64,000 nt of DNA, from assembly GCA_964351395.1 (NCBI GenBank), contig CAYGOF010000003.1:248001-312000 (forward strand), written 5' to 3'. This document shows, piece by piece, positions 33,259-42,623 of this stretch (its first letter is position 1; each line of letters begins with the position of its first letter). The DNA comes from Imperialibacter sp964351395 (GTDB lineage Bacteria; Bacteroidota; Bacteroidia; Cytophagales; Cyclobacteriaceae). Under the pieces are notes generated by a model. It worked only from the letters and a program-made list of their open reading frames with translations, had not been told where the DNA came from and searched no databases. The position numbers were made by a program, and so were the translations under genes.

Positions 33259-36053
33259 TATCGAGAGTTCTTCCAGTTTTCCTATACCTGATCATGCTGT
33301 CTGGTAGCAGTTATCTATTCGCTCAAAAAAGAGCATTGACCCACGAAGATGTAGCCAAGTGGAACACCATAAAGGCCGAAGACATTTCATCCAATGGAAA
33401 ATGGGCGGTCTATGTATATGGCCCCGATGAAGGAGACAATACGCTAGTAGCCAAACAGGTTGGCGACCAATCAGATTTCGTCATTCCTCGCGGAGGCAAA
33501 GCAAAGTTCACGTTCGACTCAAGGTACCTGATTGGAATGATCGATCCGGAATTGGATTCTGTAAGGGCGATGAAAAGATTGAAAAAAAAGAAGGATGATT
33601 TACCGAAAGACTCACTCTTCTTATATCATCTCAGCGAAGGCTCACTGCAAAAAATCGCATCGGTTAAGTCCTTTAAACTACCTTCAAAAAACGGCAGTTG
33701 GCTAGCCTATCTATCAGAAGCTAAACAAGAAAAGGGCGACTCAACCTCCAAGAAAGCAAAGAAAATGAGCCCCGATAACGGCTACACCCTGCATGTGGTG
33801 AAGCTTAGCGACGGCACAGAAAAAATATTTCCATTCGTCAAAAGCTATGAATTTAGCGAGAATGGCACTCAGTTGGCTTTCTATTCAACCGGCGACGATA
33901 AGTTATTCGACAAAGGCATTTACGCAATCAACCAATCTGATCTTGCATTAAAGCCCATTTTTCGAAGCAAAGGTGAATATGAAGGGCTAAGTCTATCAAA
34001 AGATGGTAGCAGAATAGCTTTCCTACACGATAGCGACACATTGAAAAAACCATATCAAACCTATGGCTTGTTTCAATGGACCCCAGGGCAAGACAGCGGG
34101 CGGGCTGTGGTGAGTGCCAATGATCCATTTTTGCAAAAAGATTGGCAGCTGGCAACTGAAGAAATAAAGTTTAGCGACGATAATAAGCGACTTTTCTTTA
34201 GCACGCAGCCCAGGCCTTTAGTGGGCGACACAACCTTGCTGGATGAGGAAAAAGCTAAATTGGATGTCTGGCATTACAAGGACGACTTCCTTCAGCCTCG
34301 CCAGGTAGTCCAATCTGACGACAACAAGAAAAAAGGATACTTAGCTGTCTATCATTTTGAACGCAAAAAACCCATTCAACTGGCGGGATTGGGTCTTCAG
34401 CAAGTAAAAGTTACAAAAGAAGGCACGAGCACTTATGCACTTGGGGGCTATGAGTCTGCTGAGTACCGGGTCACTTCACAATGGGAAGGCTCTCCGATTA
34501 ATCAGGATATTTATAGCGTAAATATCAACACGGGGGCAGCGAAGCTCATTAGAAAAAAAGTGCGAGCTATAGAGGCCTTGTCACCGGCTGGCAAATATGG
34601 TTATTGGTACGACGTAGTCGACAGCGCATGGTATGCACTGGAAATGGCCACTGCCAATGTCACAAAACTAACTGACAACAAACAGGTCCAGTTTTCCGAC
34701 GAGGAAAATGATTCACCCAACTATCCATCACCATATGGCGTAGCTGGCTGGCTGGAGAATGATTCCCATATCCTTATCTACGATCGGTATGACATTTGGA
34801 AGATAGATCCCGCAAAACCTGAATCAAAGGAGCGAATAACCCGAAATGGCAGGGAGACAGCAGTGACGTATCGATATGTGAAAACAGACCCTGAAGAAAC
34901 TTTCATCAAGGCAAATACTGAGATTATTTTAAAAGGCTTTCATACCATCAAAAAGCAACATGGTTTCTTCTCGCTAAAACTGAAAGGCGCAAACACCCCT
35001 TCTCAACTTGTCATGGAAGATGCGCAATTGAACTTTGAGAAAAAGGCCACCAATACCGACACCTGGCTTATTACGAAGGAAACCTTTCAGCAATTCCCGA
35101 ATCTTCAGGTCACATCAAGTAAGTTCGCAGGTTTTGAACAGATAAGTGATGTCAACCCCCAACAGAAAAATTTCCTTTGGGGATCGGAGGAACTCATCAA
35201 TTGGATTTCACTAGATGGGATTCCGTTAGAAGGCCTGCTTTTCAAGCCTGACAATTTTGACCCCAATAAGAAATATCCGATGATGGTGTATTTCTACGAG
35301 CAAAACGCAGACAATTTTCACAATCACTACACACCAGCCTATGGCCGTTCAACGATCAACTTTACATTTTATACGTCTAGAGGCTACCTGGTATTTGTGC
35401 CAGACATCATATATAAAATTGGGTACCCTGGAGAGAGTGCTATTAATGCAGTGATGCCCGGAGTTACCAACCTGATTAGTAAAGGATTCGTTGATAAAGA
35501 TAGAATAGGTGTACAAGGCCATAGTTGGGGCGGCTACCAAATCGCCTATATGGTAACCAAAACCCAGCTTTTCAAGGCAGCTGAAGCAGGTGCTCCGGTG
35601 GCAAATATGACAAGTGCTTATGGAGGTATTCGCTGGCAGACAGGTTTGAGCCGTATGTTCCAATACGAGCATACACAAAGTCGTATTGGCGGATCCTTAT
35701 GGGAGTATCCGTTGCGTTACCTGGAAAACTCACCCCTATTTTGGCTTGACAAAGTAAATACGCCCCTCCTGGTAATGCACAACGATGCAGATGGTCACGT
35801 TCCGTGGTACCAGGGTATTGAGCTATTTGTGGGACTTAGACGCCTTGGCAAGCCTACCTGGATGCTGTCCTATAACGACCAACCACACTGGCCATTGAGA
35901 TACCCTAACAGGAAAGACTTTACAATTCGGTTGCAGCAGTATTTCGATCATTACTTAATGGATGCTCCCGCACCTAAATGGATGACCGAAGGAGTACCAG
36001 CTGTTGAAAAAGGCATCAATTACGGATTAGAAGAAGCAGTAGACAAGAATTAA
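33255..36053 (+). CDS. S9-family (prolyl-oligopeptidase-like) secreted peptidase
   Basis: A 932-residue protein with signal peptide (LPVFLYLIMLSGSSYLFAQ). A long beta-propeller-like N-terminal part (about 25-640) is broken by Lys-rich inserts around residues 110 and 160. The alpha/beta-hydrolase domain has the nucleophile elbow GVQGHSWGGYQ (Ser757), the Asp in HNDADGHVPW (Asp846), and the His in NDQPHWPLR (His878). It should cleave peptides in the periplasm. The ATG overlaps the ABC transporter stop by 4 bp (ATGA), showing translational coupling; whether the peptidase acts on the transporter's substrate is unknown. Confidence 0.93.
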   Translation: MISRVLPVFLYLIMLSGSSYLFAQKRALTHEDVAKWNTIKAEDISSNGKWAVYVYGPDEGDNTLVAKQVGDQSDFVIPRGGKAKFTFDSRYLIGMIDPELDSVRAMKRLKKKKDDLPKDSLFLYHLSEGSLQKIASVKSFKLPSKNGSWLAYLSEAKQEKGDSTSKKAKKMSPDNGYTLHVVKLSDGTEKIFPFVKSYEFSENGTQLAFYSTGDDKLFDKGIYAINQSDLALKPIFRSKGEYEGLSLSKDGSRIAFLHDSDTLKKPYQTYGLFQWTPGQDSGRAVVSANDPFLQKDWQLATEEIKFSDDNKRLFFSTQPRPLVGDTTLLDEEKAKLDVWHYKDDFLQPRQVVQSDDNKKKGYLAVYHFERKKPIQLAGLGLQQVKVTKEGTSTYALGGYESAEYRVTSQWEGSPINQDIYSVNINTGAAKLIRKKVRAIEALSPAGKYGYWYDVVDSAWYALEMATANVTKLTDNKQVQFSDEENDSPNYPSPYGVAGWLENDSHILIYDRYDIWKIDPAKPESKERITRNGRETAVTYRYVKTDPEETFIKANTEIILKGFHTIKKQHGFFSLKLKGANTPSQLVMEDAQLNFEKKATNTDTWLITKETFQQFPNLQVTSSKFAGFEQISDVNPQQKNFLWGSEELINWISLDGIPLEGLLFKPDNFDPNKKYPMMVYFYEQNADNFHNHYTPAYGRSTINFTFYTSRGYLVFVPDIIYKIGYPGESAINAVMPGVTNLISKGFVDKDRIGVQGHSWGGYQIAYMVTKTQLFKAAEAGAPVANMTSAYGGIRWQTGLSRMFQYEHTQSRIGGSLWEYPLRYLENSPLFWLDKVNTPLLVMHNDADGHVPWYQGIELFVGLRRLGKPTWMLSYNDQPHWPLRYPNRKDFTIRLQQYFDHYLMDAPAPKWMTEGVPAVEKGINYGLEEAVDKN

Positions 36054-36057
36054 GGCT

Positions 36058-36825
36058 ATGTTCTTCATCCTATCGAAAATCCTTAGCTGGCTGCTGAGCC
36101 CTATGAGCTGGATTATAATTTCTCTGGCTCTTTCCTTTTTTGTGAAACGTAAAAAGTGGCGCAAAAAGCTAAGGCTTCTTGCTATCTCCATGTTGATTTT
36201 CTTTACAAACCCAGCTGTTTCAAACCTGGTAATGAAATGGTGGGAAGTAGAACCTGTTTTAATCAATAGCCTGCCTGATGGCACTCCACTTGGTGTAGTT
36301 TTAACGGGTGTGGCAAATGCGACACAGGAACCAAAAGACCGGGTTCACTTTATTAAAGGAGCTGACAGGATCATTCATGCTATCCAACTTTACCACGATG
36401 GAAAAATCAAAAACATCCTGATCACAGGAGGATCTGGCTCATTGCTCCACCAAGAAGTTTCGGAGTCTGAAGGATTGGCACAAACAGCGATTATGGCCGG
36501 CGTTGACCCTTCTCACGTATTTATTGAGGACCGCTCACGCAACACCCATGAAAATGCAGCAAATAGTGCTTTGATAATCGAGAAAAACTGGCCCGGTCAA
36601 CCTTTTGTGCTCATCACATCCGCATTTCATATGAGACGGTCGATCGCTTGTTTCGAAAAAGTAGGATTAAGTCCTATTGTATTTAGCACAGACCTTTATT
36701 CTGGCCCTTGGGAATGGAGCCCGCTAGATTTAGCTATCCCATCTACAGGCAGTCTCCGTTCATGGGAAATACTCATTCGTGAATGGGTAGGAGTCATAAG
36801 CTATCGGCTGGTTGGCTATATTTAG
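36058..36825 (+). CDS. YdcF/ElyC-like (DUF218) membrane protein
   Basis: A 255-residue protein with two N-terminal hydrophobic segments (about 3-22 and 38-55), then the DUF218 domain: GVVLTGVANA, GADRIIHAIQLYHDGKIKNILITGGSGS, EDRSRNTHENAANSALI, FVLITSAFHMRRSIACFEKVGL. The family includes ElyC and YdcF, linked to envelope metabolism, but no reaction is proven. It starts 4 bp after the S9 peptidase stop and is probably the last gene of that operon. Confidence 0.92.
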   Translation: MFFILSKILSWLLSPMSWIIISLALSFFVKRKKWRKKLRLLAISMLIFFTNPAVSNLVMKWWEVEPVLINSLPDGTPLGVVLTGVANATQEPKDRVHFIKGADRIIHAIQLYHDGKIKNILITGGSGSLLHQEVSESEGLAQTAIMAGVDPSHVFIEDRSRNTHENAANSALIIEKNWPGQPFVLITSAFHMRRSIACFEKVGLSPIVFSTDLYSGPWEWSPLDLAIPSTGSLRSWEILIREWVGVISYRLVGYI

Positions 36826-37183
36826 AAAATACCATGCCTGTCTTCTGTTATAATTACGCTCTCAACTTTTCAATGAAAACTACCCCCAATCGATCTGCTG
36901 ATGTTATAAATAGGAGTATTTTCTATTCTAGAACCCCAGATGTCAACGCCGACTTTAGCGCCTGAATGATAACTGAAAATATTTCAACTTATCAGAACCA
37001 TCATTCATCTTCAATAATAGGCCGTTGGCCTAAATTATAAACTTCTTCATCTCACACTCGAGTTGTTGCCGTAACTTGAGCTGCAAGGAAATGAAGTGAT
37101 ATGTTATTTGATACAAAATTTTCATCCGCCAACACCTTCTTTTTTTTAATGAGTTTTTTTTAATTAAAAAGGGCTAATACTTT
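36826..37183. other. 358-bp intergenic region
   Basis: No supported gene. AT-rich, with two long T-runs just upstream of the response regulator (about 37139-37160). I see no clear hairpin or terminator. Confidence 0.5.
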
Positions 37184-37582
37184 ATGCAAAGAGTTGTAAT
37201 CATTGATGACGATGACATTTTCCTATTTCTTAGCTCAAAGGCACTCGAAAACATTGGGTTAACGGAAGAGATTAAAAGTTTTACCGACAGTAAAACTGGC
37301 CTTGAATATCTAGAGAATCTAACCGACTCCAAAAGCTACCCTACCATCATGATGGTGGATATCAACATGCCGCGGCTAGATGGGTGGGCAATTGTTGAAG
37401 GACTGGAAAAAGGAAATCCGAAATTGGCCGAAAGCTGTAAGATATTTATCTTGTCCTCGTCGGTAGATGTAAAAGACAAACAAAAAGCGCTGTCTTATAG
37501 ATCCGTCTCTGGCTTTATCATCAAGCCACTGTCAGAGGAACATTTAACAGAAATTGCAAAAGAGCATTTCGGGGCAGAATAA
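37184..37582 (+). CDS. Single-domain response regulator (CheY-like receiver)
   Basis: A 132-residue receiver domain only. The acidic pocket is Asp8-Asp10 in IIDDDD, the phospho-acceptor Asp59 in MVDINMPRLDGW, the switch Ser around 91 in IFILSSSVD, and Lys114 in FIIKPL. There is no output domain, so it must work by protein contact. The partner kinase is not nearby. It is convergent with the YeeE/YedE gene 11 bp away. Confidence 0.95.
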   Translation: MQRVVIIDDDDIFLFLSSKALENIGLTEEIKSFTDSKTGLEYLENLTDSKSYPTIMMVDINMPRLDGWAIVEGLEKGNPKLAESCKIFILSSSVDVKDKQKALSYRSVSGFIIKPLSEEHLTEIAKEHFGAE

Positions 37583-37593
37583 ACTTGAGGAAG

Positions 37594-38004
37594 CTAATGA
37601 GGCAGTCTTTTTTGAAAGGCACCATACATCCAGGTGCCTGCCAGGGCACTTAATAAGGCGATAATCATCACACTACTACCTGTTCCTACAAGTGCATATA
37701 AAGGTCCTGGGCAGGCGCCTGTCAATGCCCAACCAAAACCAAACATCATCCCGCCAATCACTACACCTTTATCGAGTCGCTTAGCAGGCAATGTGATCGA
37801 TTCACCGTCGATCGTCTTCAAGGACAGGCGTCGGATCAAGAACATTAAAATGGCGCCAACAACGATAGCAGATCCGATAATTCCGTACATATGAAACGAC
37901 TGAAACCGAAACATCTCCTGAATGCGGAACCACGAAATAACTTCTGATTTTGTGAGAATAACTCCAAACACAATTCCTACCACGAGGTATCTAATATTTT
38001 TCAT
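37594..38004 (-). CDS. YeeE/YedE (DUF6691) half-transporter, C-terminal-type
   Basis: A 136-residue membrane protein with four hydrophobic segments. GVVIGGMMFGFGWALTGACPGPLYALVGTG is the conserved Cys-containing motif of YeeE/YedE sulfur transporters (one Cys, at about 95). It overlaps the upstream YeeE-like gene by 4 bp and is thus the second half of a split transporter. The substrate is probably thiosulfate or another reduced sulfur compound, from family knowledge. Confidence 0.92.
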   Translation of the reverse strand: MKNIRYLVVGIVFGVILTKSEVISWFRIQEMFRFQSFHMYGIIGSAIVVGAILMFLIRRLSLKTIDGESITLPAKRLDKGVVIGGMMFGFGWALTGACPGPLYALVGTGSSVMIIALLSALAGTWMYGAFQKRLPH

Positions 38005-38570
38005 ATCGCTGTTTCAAAAATAAAATCGAACAAGAAGTGAGTTACGGCAAGTCCTCCTGCAAAAAAGCAGATGGATGCAATGAGTGAAGCAAGCTGAAAA
38101 TAGGATAACCCGAACATCGTATGCCCCGATGTACAGCCCCCAGCGTAGCGAGTTCCAAACCCAACCAGAAAACCGCCAAAAATGATGAAAATTAAACCTT
38201 TTGCTTTCAATAGGTTTTGCCACGCAAAGATTTCTGAAGGAACAAGACCGCTAAAATCTGTTATCCCGAGTCTGCTTAGGTCTCCTCTTGTCGCGTCTGA
38301 GATGGCCACATCCGAACCGTCTGATAGAAACTGCGTGGCCAGAAAGGCACCAAGCACGATACCTGCAACAAACATTAAATTCCATGTCCTCTGTTTCCAG
38401 TCATACTTAAAAAGCTCAATCCCGGATGGAAAACAGGCCGAGCAAATATCCCGTAAGGATGACGAGACACCGAAGGTTTTATTCCCTAAAAGCAGGAACG
38501 CTGGTGCCATAAGACCAATAAGTGGACCAGCAACATACCAGGGCCAAGGCGATTGTAACCATTCAAGCAT
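38001..38570 (-). CDS. YeeE/YedE half-transporter, N-terminal-type
   Basis: A 189-residue membrane protein with five hydrophobic segments. The motif GFGTRYAGGCTSGHTMFGLS (about 138-157) carries the conserved Cys of the family. The N-terminus includes ICSACFPSGIELFKYDW with extra Cys residues. In many Bacteroidetes the two YeeE halves sit beside a TauE/SafE permease and persulfide-processing enzymes; here the permease follows (upstream on the minus strand) but no persulfide dioxygenase is present. Confidence 0.92.
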   Translation of the reverse strand: MLEWLQSPWPWYVAGPLIGLMAPAFLLLGNKTFGVSSSLRDICSACFPSGIELFKYDWKQRTWNLMFVAGIVLGAFLATQFLSDGSDVAISDATRGDLSRLGITDFSGLVPSEIFAWQNLLKAKGLIFIIFGGFLVGFGTRYAGGCTSGHTMFGLSYFQLASLIASICFFAGGLAVTHFLFDFIFETAI

Positions 38571-38697
38571 GAATACGATATTTGGGAGATGATCAATTAG
38601 GATTGAATAAAATAATTTTTACTCTTTCCACTAAGTTTGAAAATAACGGTTTTACCTTAAAATAGTTCATTATCATGTCCCAACATATAAAATAATA

Positions 38698-39498
38698 TTA
38701 AGTCAGGAACAGCTCTTTAGCAAAAATAAGCACCGCCATAAAGAGAACGAACCAACCAAATGCCTTTTTAAGATGTCGGGCTTCTATTTTTCGTGAGAGC
38801 AAAGTACCAAGGAGCATGCCCATCACCGAAATACTGCAGAACTTCAGTAAAAATTGCCAGTCAATTACCTGATTGGCAACATCTCCCATAAAGCCCAGAA
38901 GGGTGTTGATACTGACTATAAAAAGCGAAGTGCCAATGGCATGTTTCATCGGGAGCTTCATCACGATCACTAGCGCCGGCACAATCAAAAAGCCTCCACC
39001 TGCACCAACAAGACCGAAGAGTACGCCAATGGCAGCATTTCTAATGAAAAGGATAAAGTAGTTTGAAATGATCGTCGGAGTCGCAGCAGCCTCTACTTCC
39101 GGTTGGTTATTTCGAATCATCGAAAAGGCACTAAAAAACATGACTATGGCAAAAATAGTCAGCAGCAACATTCCTTTTTTAAACTCAAAATCACCTACAC
39201 TAAAGATAACAGGCGGGATAGCTGGTACCACATACAAGCGTGTAAGGAAGATCGTTATAAGAGAAGGCACCGCAAAAAGCATCGCAATGCGCAAATGCAA
39301 AATAATAAGCCTAAAACGAATCGCTGCCCCGATAGAAGAAGTAACGCCAACAATAAACAGGGAATAGGCAGTCGCCAACATAGGGTCGATACCAAAAAGA
39401 TAAACAAGAACGGGGACTGCCAAAACTGCTCCTCCAGCACCAATTAAACCAAGCACCAACCCTATAAAAACAGCGGCGATATAGCCTGCTACGATCAT
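38698..39498 (-). CDS. TauE/SafE-family sulfite/organosulfonate permease
   Basis: A 266-residue membrane protein with about eight helices and the family's duplicated motif: FIGLVLGLIGAGGAVLAVPVLVYL (about 10-33) and VLFGLVGAGGGFLIVPALVIVMKLP (about 158-182), each with the GAGGG loop. It likely exports sulfite or related anions. The position 127 bp upstream of the split YeeE/YedE pair on the same strand implies a shared sulfur-handling role. Confidence 0.93.
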   Translation of the reverse strand: MIVAGYIAAVFIGLVLGLIGAGGAVLAVPVLVYLFGIDPMLATAYSLFIVGVTSSIGAAIRFRLIILHLRIAMLFAVPSLITIFLTRLYVVPAIPPVIFSVGDFEFKKGMLLLTIFAIVMFFSAFSMIRNNQPEVEAAATPTIISNYFILFIRNAAIGVLFGLVGAGGGFLIVPALVIVMKLPMKHAIGTSLFIVSINTLLGFMGDVANQVIDWQFLLKFCSISVMGMLLGTLLSRKIEARHLKKAFGWFVLFMAVLIFAKELFLT

Positions 39499-39677
39499 CT
39501 ACTTACCTCCCTTTTCTTTCAACGCTAAAGCTATCAAAAATTAATAGAACAGGCGAATGAACAAAAGGCTGTTTTTTAGATGGAGAAATGCACGAAAGAA
39601 GTTTAATGATGCACCTGAAGTGTATCGAAAGCAAACTAATTGCAAGGCGCAGACCTTACTTAGAAAAGGAAAAATTA

Positions 39678-40226
39678 TTAGAGATTAGACTGATACGTTT
39701 TCTGCCATTCCTCCCAGGACACTTTTTTGTGACCGTTTTCTCCAAAGTATTTGATCACGGTATCAAAAAATTTGGCTTCCTGAAAACCGGGCAAAAGTGT
39801 GAGTATTCTCATTTCCTCATCCATGAACACACCCATTGGATAACTAAGCTTGCCCTGTGTAAGCGTTGCAGCGAGTTCGTGGTAGCCATTGCGGCCACTT
39901 GCAACAAACTTAAAAGTGTGCCCATCAAAAATCACATCCTCCTTTTGCTCAGCATCAAACTTTACTGCATAGTAATTTTCATTGACGTATGCAGCGATTT
40001 CTTCTCTAGAAAAGGTCTTCTTATCCATCACCTTGCACCAACCGCACCAATCCGTATATAGATCTATAAAAATCTTCTTTGGTGCGATTTTGTTAGCTGC
40101 AACAGCATCTTCAAATGTCATCCATTTAATTCCGCCCTCTTCTGCCTTCTTTTCAGGCATATTGAAGGAAGCAAACGCTACAAAAAGAACCAAAAGAACC
40201 AACGATGTTTTTATCCTGAAACCCAT
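39678..40226 (-). CDS. Exported thioredoxin-fold protein
   Basis: A 182-residue protein with a signal peptide (SLVLLVLFVAFASFNM) and a thioredoxin-like domain of the DUF255/Thioredoxin_7 type: IFIDLYTDWCGWCKVMDKKTF with the redox-active CGWC (about 60-63), YPMGVFMDEE with the usual cis-Pro region. It may reduce disulfides or persulfides in the periplasm. It precedes the TauE/SafE gene on the minus strand by 179 bp, so it could belong to the same sulfur group. Confidence 0.88.
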   Translation of the reverse strand: MGFRIKTSLVLLVLFVAFASFNMPEKKAEEGGIKWMTFEDAVAANKIAPKKIFIDLYTDWCGWCKVMDKKTFSREEIAAYVNENYYAVKFDAEQKEDVIFDGHTFKFVASGRNGYHELAATLTQGKLSYPMGVFMDEEMRILTLLPGFQEAKFFDTVIKYFGENGHKKVSWEEWQKTYQSNL

Positions 40227-40584
40227 ATCAAAAAGAATTACTTTGCCAATTTATAAACTTATCGTGTAAAAAGTAACCGCTACCGAATAACGTTACTTTC
40301 GTTGAATAGGTTCTTGATGAGCTTTCATTACTGAGCTTTAACGGCAATCAATACTTCCTGAGGATGAATAAGGTTCGCCACATTCATACAAACTTGATTA
40401 TCTGTTGCCAGCGCAAAGTGAAACTACTGCGATGAAGACGATTTTTTTAAGAATATTCCTGGGACCAAACAAAATGAATTAAGGATATTTCATTAGGATT
40501 TAGAGAAGAAATACAGCGGATTTACGGCATCAATCTGCTGAGCTTATTTCTGACAATGTGAAAACGAGATCCCAAAAACAACAC
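40227..40584. other. 358-bp intergenic region
   Basis: No gene. AAAGTAAC (40270-40277) and GTTACTTT (40292-40299) form an 8-bp inverted repeat with a 14-bp spacer, likely in the promoter region of the thioredoxin-fold gene. Otherwise nothing evident. Confidence 0.45.
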
Positions 40585-41091
40585 CTACCAACTTTCACAA
40601 TCAGCGACGTTAGCGCTGTTGGCTGTAGCTGGATTTGTTCCGATATTTCCATAAACAAGGATCACATTTTTATTGTCACCATCACCCAGGTGCACTTTGA
40701 TGTGCCCGTCAAAATTTATGAGCTCACTGTAAGTAATTGACTCACCAGAAGCCAACTGCTTGAGTAAAGTCTCACTTTTTCCAGTGGCAGCGTCGATTGG
40801 AGTAAGCATGGCAGCCATATCTGCCACAAGTGAGTATGGGCCGTAGTGCAGGTGGGCAGGAAACTTTGATGTGCCCTCGGGTCCCATTAATTCAATGCTT
40901 ATCAATGCAAACCCGTCCTTTCTTTCTGCTAAAGTGACGTCCCCCTCGTAACCCCATTCTGGTGCTCCGGTAAAGAGGGAATAGGTCACACTTTTGCCTG
41001 TTAATGATGCCGGATTTGTTTCCTCATCCTTACAGGAAACCAAGATTATCAGGCCGAAGCCTAACAAAAGAAGTGAATTAAGAGCTTTCAT
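40585..41091 (-). CDS. CHRD-like lipoprotein, uncertain family
   Basis: A 168-residue lipoprotein. Start taken at the second ATG (41091) because the signal is complete there (SLLLLGFGLIILVSC). The mature part has FPAHLHYGPYS and FDGHIKVHLGDGDNKNVILVYGNIGTN, a His-rich pattern reminiscent of CHRD domains and of Cu/Zn-superoxide-dismutase-like beta sandwiches. Possibly surface-exposed or metal-binding; the activity is not deducible. No partner genes are adjacent. Confidence 0.7.
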   Translation of the reverse strand: MKALNSLLLLGFGLIILVSCKDEETNPASLTGKSVTYSLFTGAPEWGYEGDVTLAERKDGFALISIELMGPEGTSKFPAHLHYGPYSLVADMAAMLTPIDAATGKSETLLKQLASGESITYSELINFDGHIKVHLGDGDNKNVILVYGNIGTNPATANSANVADCESW

Positions 41092-41174
41092 CGTCATAAT
41101 TTAAGCGATTATTAAATCCAACACCTTATAAACACTTTTCCCTACATTATCATTCATCAGTATAACAAAAAAAT

Positions 41175-42455
41175 CTATTCGTTTTTGTAGACGGTTCCAT
41201 TTTTCATCACAAACTTCACTTCCTGAAGAACCTTGATGTCTTTAATAGGATCTCCTTTCACGGCTACAATGTCGGCAAAACGGCCAGACTGAATAGCACC
41301 CAGCTTCTCGTTTTCCAAAATACCAGCATTAACAGATGTCGCAGCCTTGATGGCTTCCATCGGCTTCATCCCCCCACCTACCATTAGCTCAAACTCCCTC
41401 GCATTTTGACCGTGTGGATACACCCCTGCATCGGTGCCAAAACCAATCTTCACGCCCGCCTTATAAGCCTCTGCAAAAGTACCTTGAATAAGCGGGCCAA
41501 TTGTTTTTGCTTTTTCTGCCACTACAGCTGGATAGAAACCTGGTATGGCGGCATTCTCGGCTGCCGAAACACCAGCAATGATCGTGGGGATATACCAGGT
41601 GCCATACTGCTTCATAAGATCCATTGTAGGCTTGTCCATATAGGTGCCGTGCTCAATGGTTTTAACGCCCCCTTTAATGGCTCTTTGCATCCCTTCCACA
41701 CCGTGCGCATGTGCCGCAACATGCATTTGCATGTCTGTAGCAGTTTGTACAATGGTAGTAATTTCTTCCTGAGTAAAGGATGGGCCGGAGCCATCTTTAG
41801 CCACACTTAATACACCACCAGTAGCTGTAATCTTGATAAAATCAGATCCATCTTTATACCGCTGACGAACCGCTTTACGACCGTCTTCAGGGCTATTAAC
41901 CACTCCTTCTCTTGGTCCTGGATCTCCCATTTTATCAAAAGGAAGGCCGTTGGTTGGGTCGCCATGGCCACCCGTGATAGCAATGGTTTTTCCTGCGGTA
42001 TAAATCCGCGGCCCATCTACCGTCCCGGCATTGATGGCATTTCGAAGTGAAATATTGACACCTGAACCTCCACAATCACGCACGGTAGTAAAACCTGCCA
42101 TAAGCGTTTTCTTTGCATATAAAGTACTCTCAAAGGCCTTATCTGCTTCGTTTTGCGTAAACCGCTTCATGTAGCCAGTCCTGCTTGCCTCACTTTCCAT
42201 GTGCACGTGCATGTCGATGAAGCCCGGCAATACCGTATACCCCTTCAGATCAATCACTTGATCACCTTTTCCTCCATTTTTGTACCCATTCTCAACGGAT
42301 ACAATCATGTTATCTTCTATTGTCACTGTGACCTGGGACTTGGGAGAGTCACTAACCCCATCTATCAAGGTACCACATTGGATCAATGTTTTTTGTGCCT
42401 CAACCTGCCATCCAAGTCCAAACATGGCAGTCAGCACTAATATTCTCTTTAACAT
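41175..42455 (-). CDS. Exported amidohydrolase (imidazolonepropionase/Xaa-Pro dipeptidase-like)
   Basis: A 426-residue protein with a signal peptide (ILVLTAMFGLGWQVEAQ). The metal centre of the amidohydrolase superfamily is seen as GFIDMHVHMES (HxH, about 83), a Lys in DFIKITATGG (carboxylation candidate), AAHAHGVEG and TIEHGTYMD (two His), and FGTDAGVYPHG (Asp, about 345). It hydrolyses an amide, lactam or peptide bond in the periplasm; related Bacteroidetes proteins include prolidase-like enzymes. Substrate unknown. It stands alone. Confidence 0.92.
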   Translation of the reverse strand: MLKRILVLTAMFGLGWQVEAQKTLIQCGTLIDGVSDSPKSQVTVTIEDNMIVSVENGYKNGGKGDQVIDLKGYTVLPGFIDMHVHMESEASRTGYMKRFTQNEADKAFESTLYAKKTLMAGFTTVRDCGGSGVNISLRNAINAGTVDGPRIYTAGKTIAITGGHGDPTNGLPFDKMGDPGPREGVVNSPEDGRKAVRQRYKDGSDFIKITATGGVLSVAKDGSGPSFTQEEITTIVQTATDMQMHVAAHAHGVEGMQRAIKGGVKTIEHGTYMDKPTMDLMKQYGTWYIPTIIAGVSAAENAAIPGFYPAVVAEKAKTIGPLIQGTFAEAYKAGVKIGFGTDAGVYPHGQNAREFELMVGGGMKPMEAIKAATSVNAGILENEKLGAIQSGRFADIVAVKGDPIKDIKVLQEVKFVMKNGTVYKNE

Positions 42456-42550
42456 GTACGTGTAATTAGGTTCAACAAGAAAAGTAGTTCTTTGCTAGAA
42501 ATTAATTTGCTATTATTTACTCAATGGATATCGGCGTGGCTGGGTGGCAC

Positions 42551-42596
42551 AAAAAAGACCATAGTCATCCCTTTTTGGTCGGGACACTACGGTCTT
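42551..42596 (-). terminator. Minus-strand intrinsic terminator of the 42624-43121 gene
   Basis: Read on the minus strand AAGACCGTAGTGTCCC pairs with GGGATGACTATGGTCTT as a long imperfect stem around GACCAAAAA, followed by a T-run (the A-tract at 42551-42556 on the plus strand). It lies 28 bp after the stop. Confidence 0.8.
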
Positions 42597-42623
42597 ACAT
42601 TTGTAAAAAACTACTTTTTGCTG

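Noticed and set aside
36783..36965. 60-codon frame after the YdcF-like gene
   Set aside because: Overlaps the end of the real gene in another frame and has no coding character.
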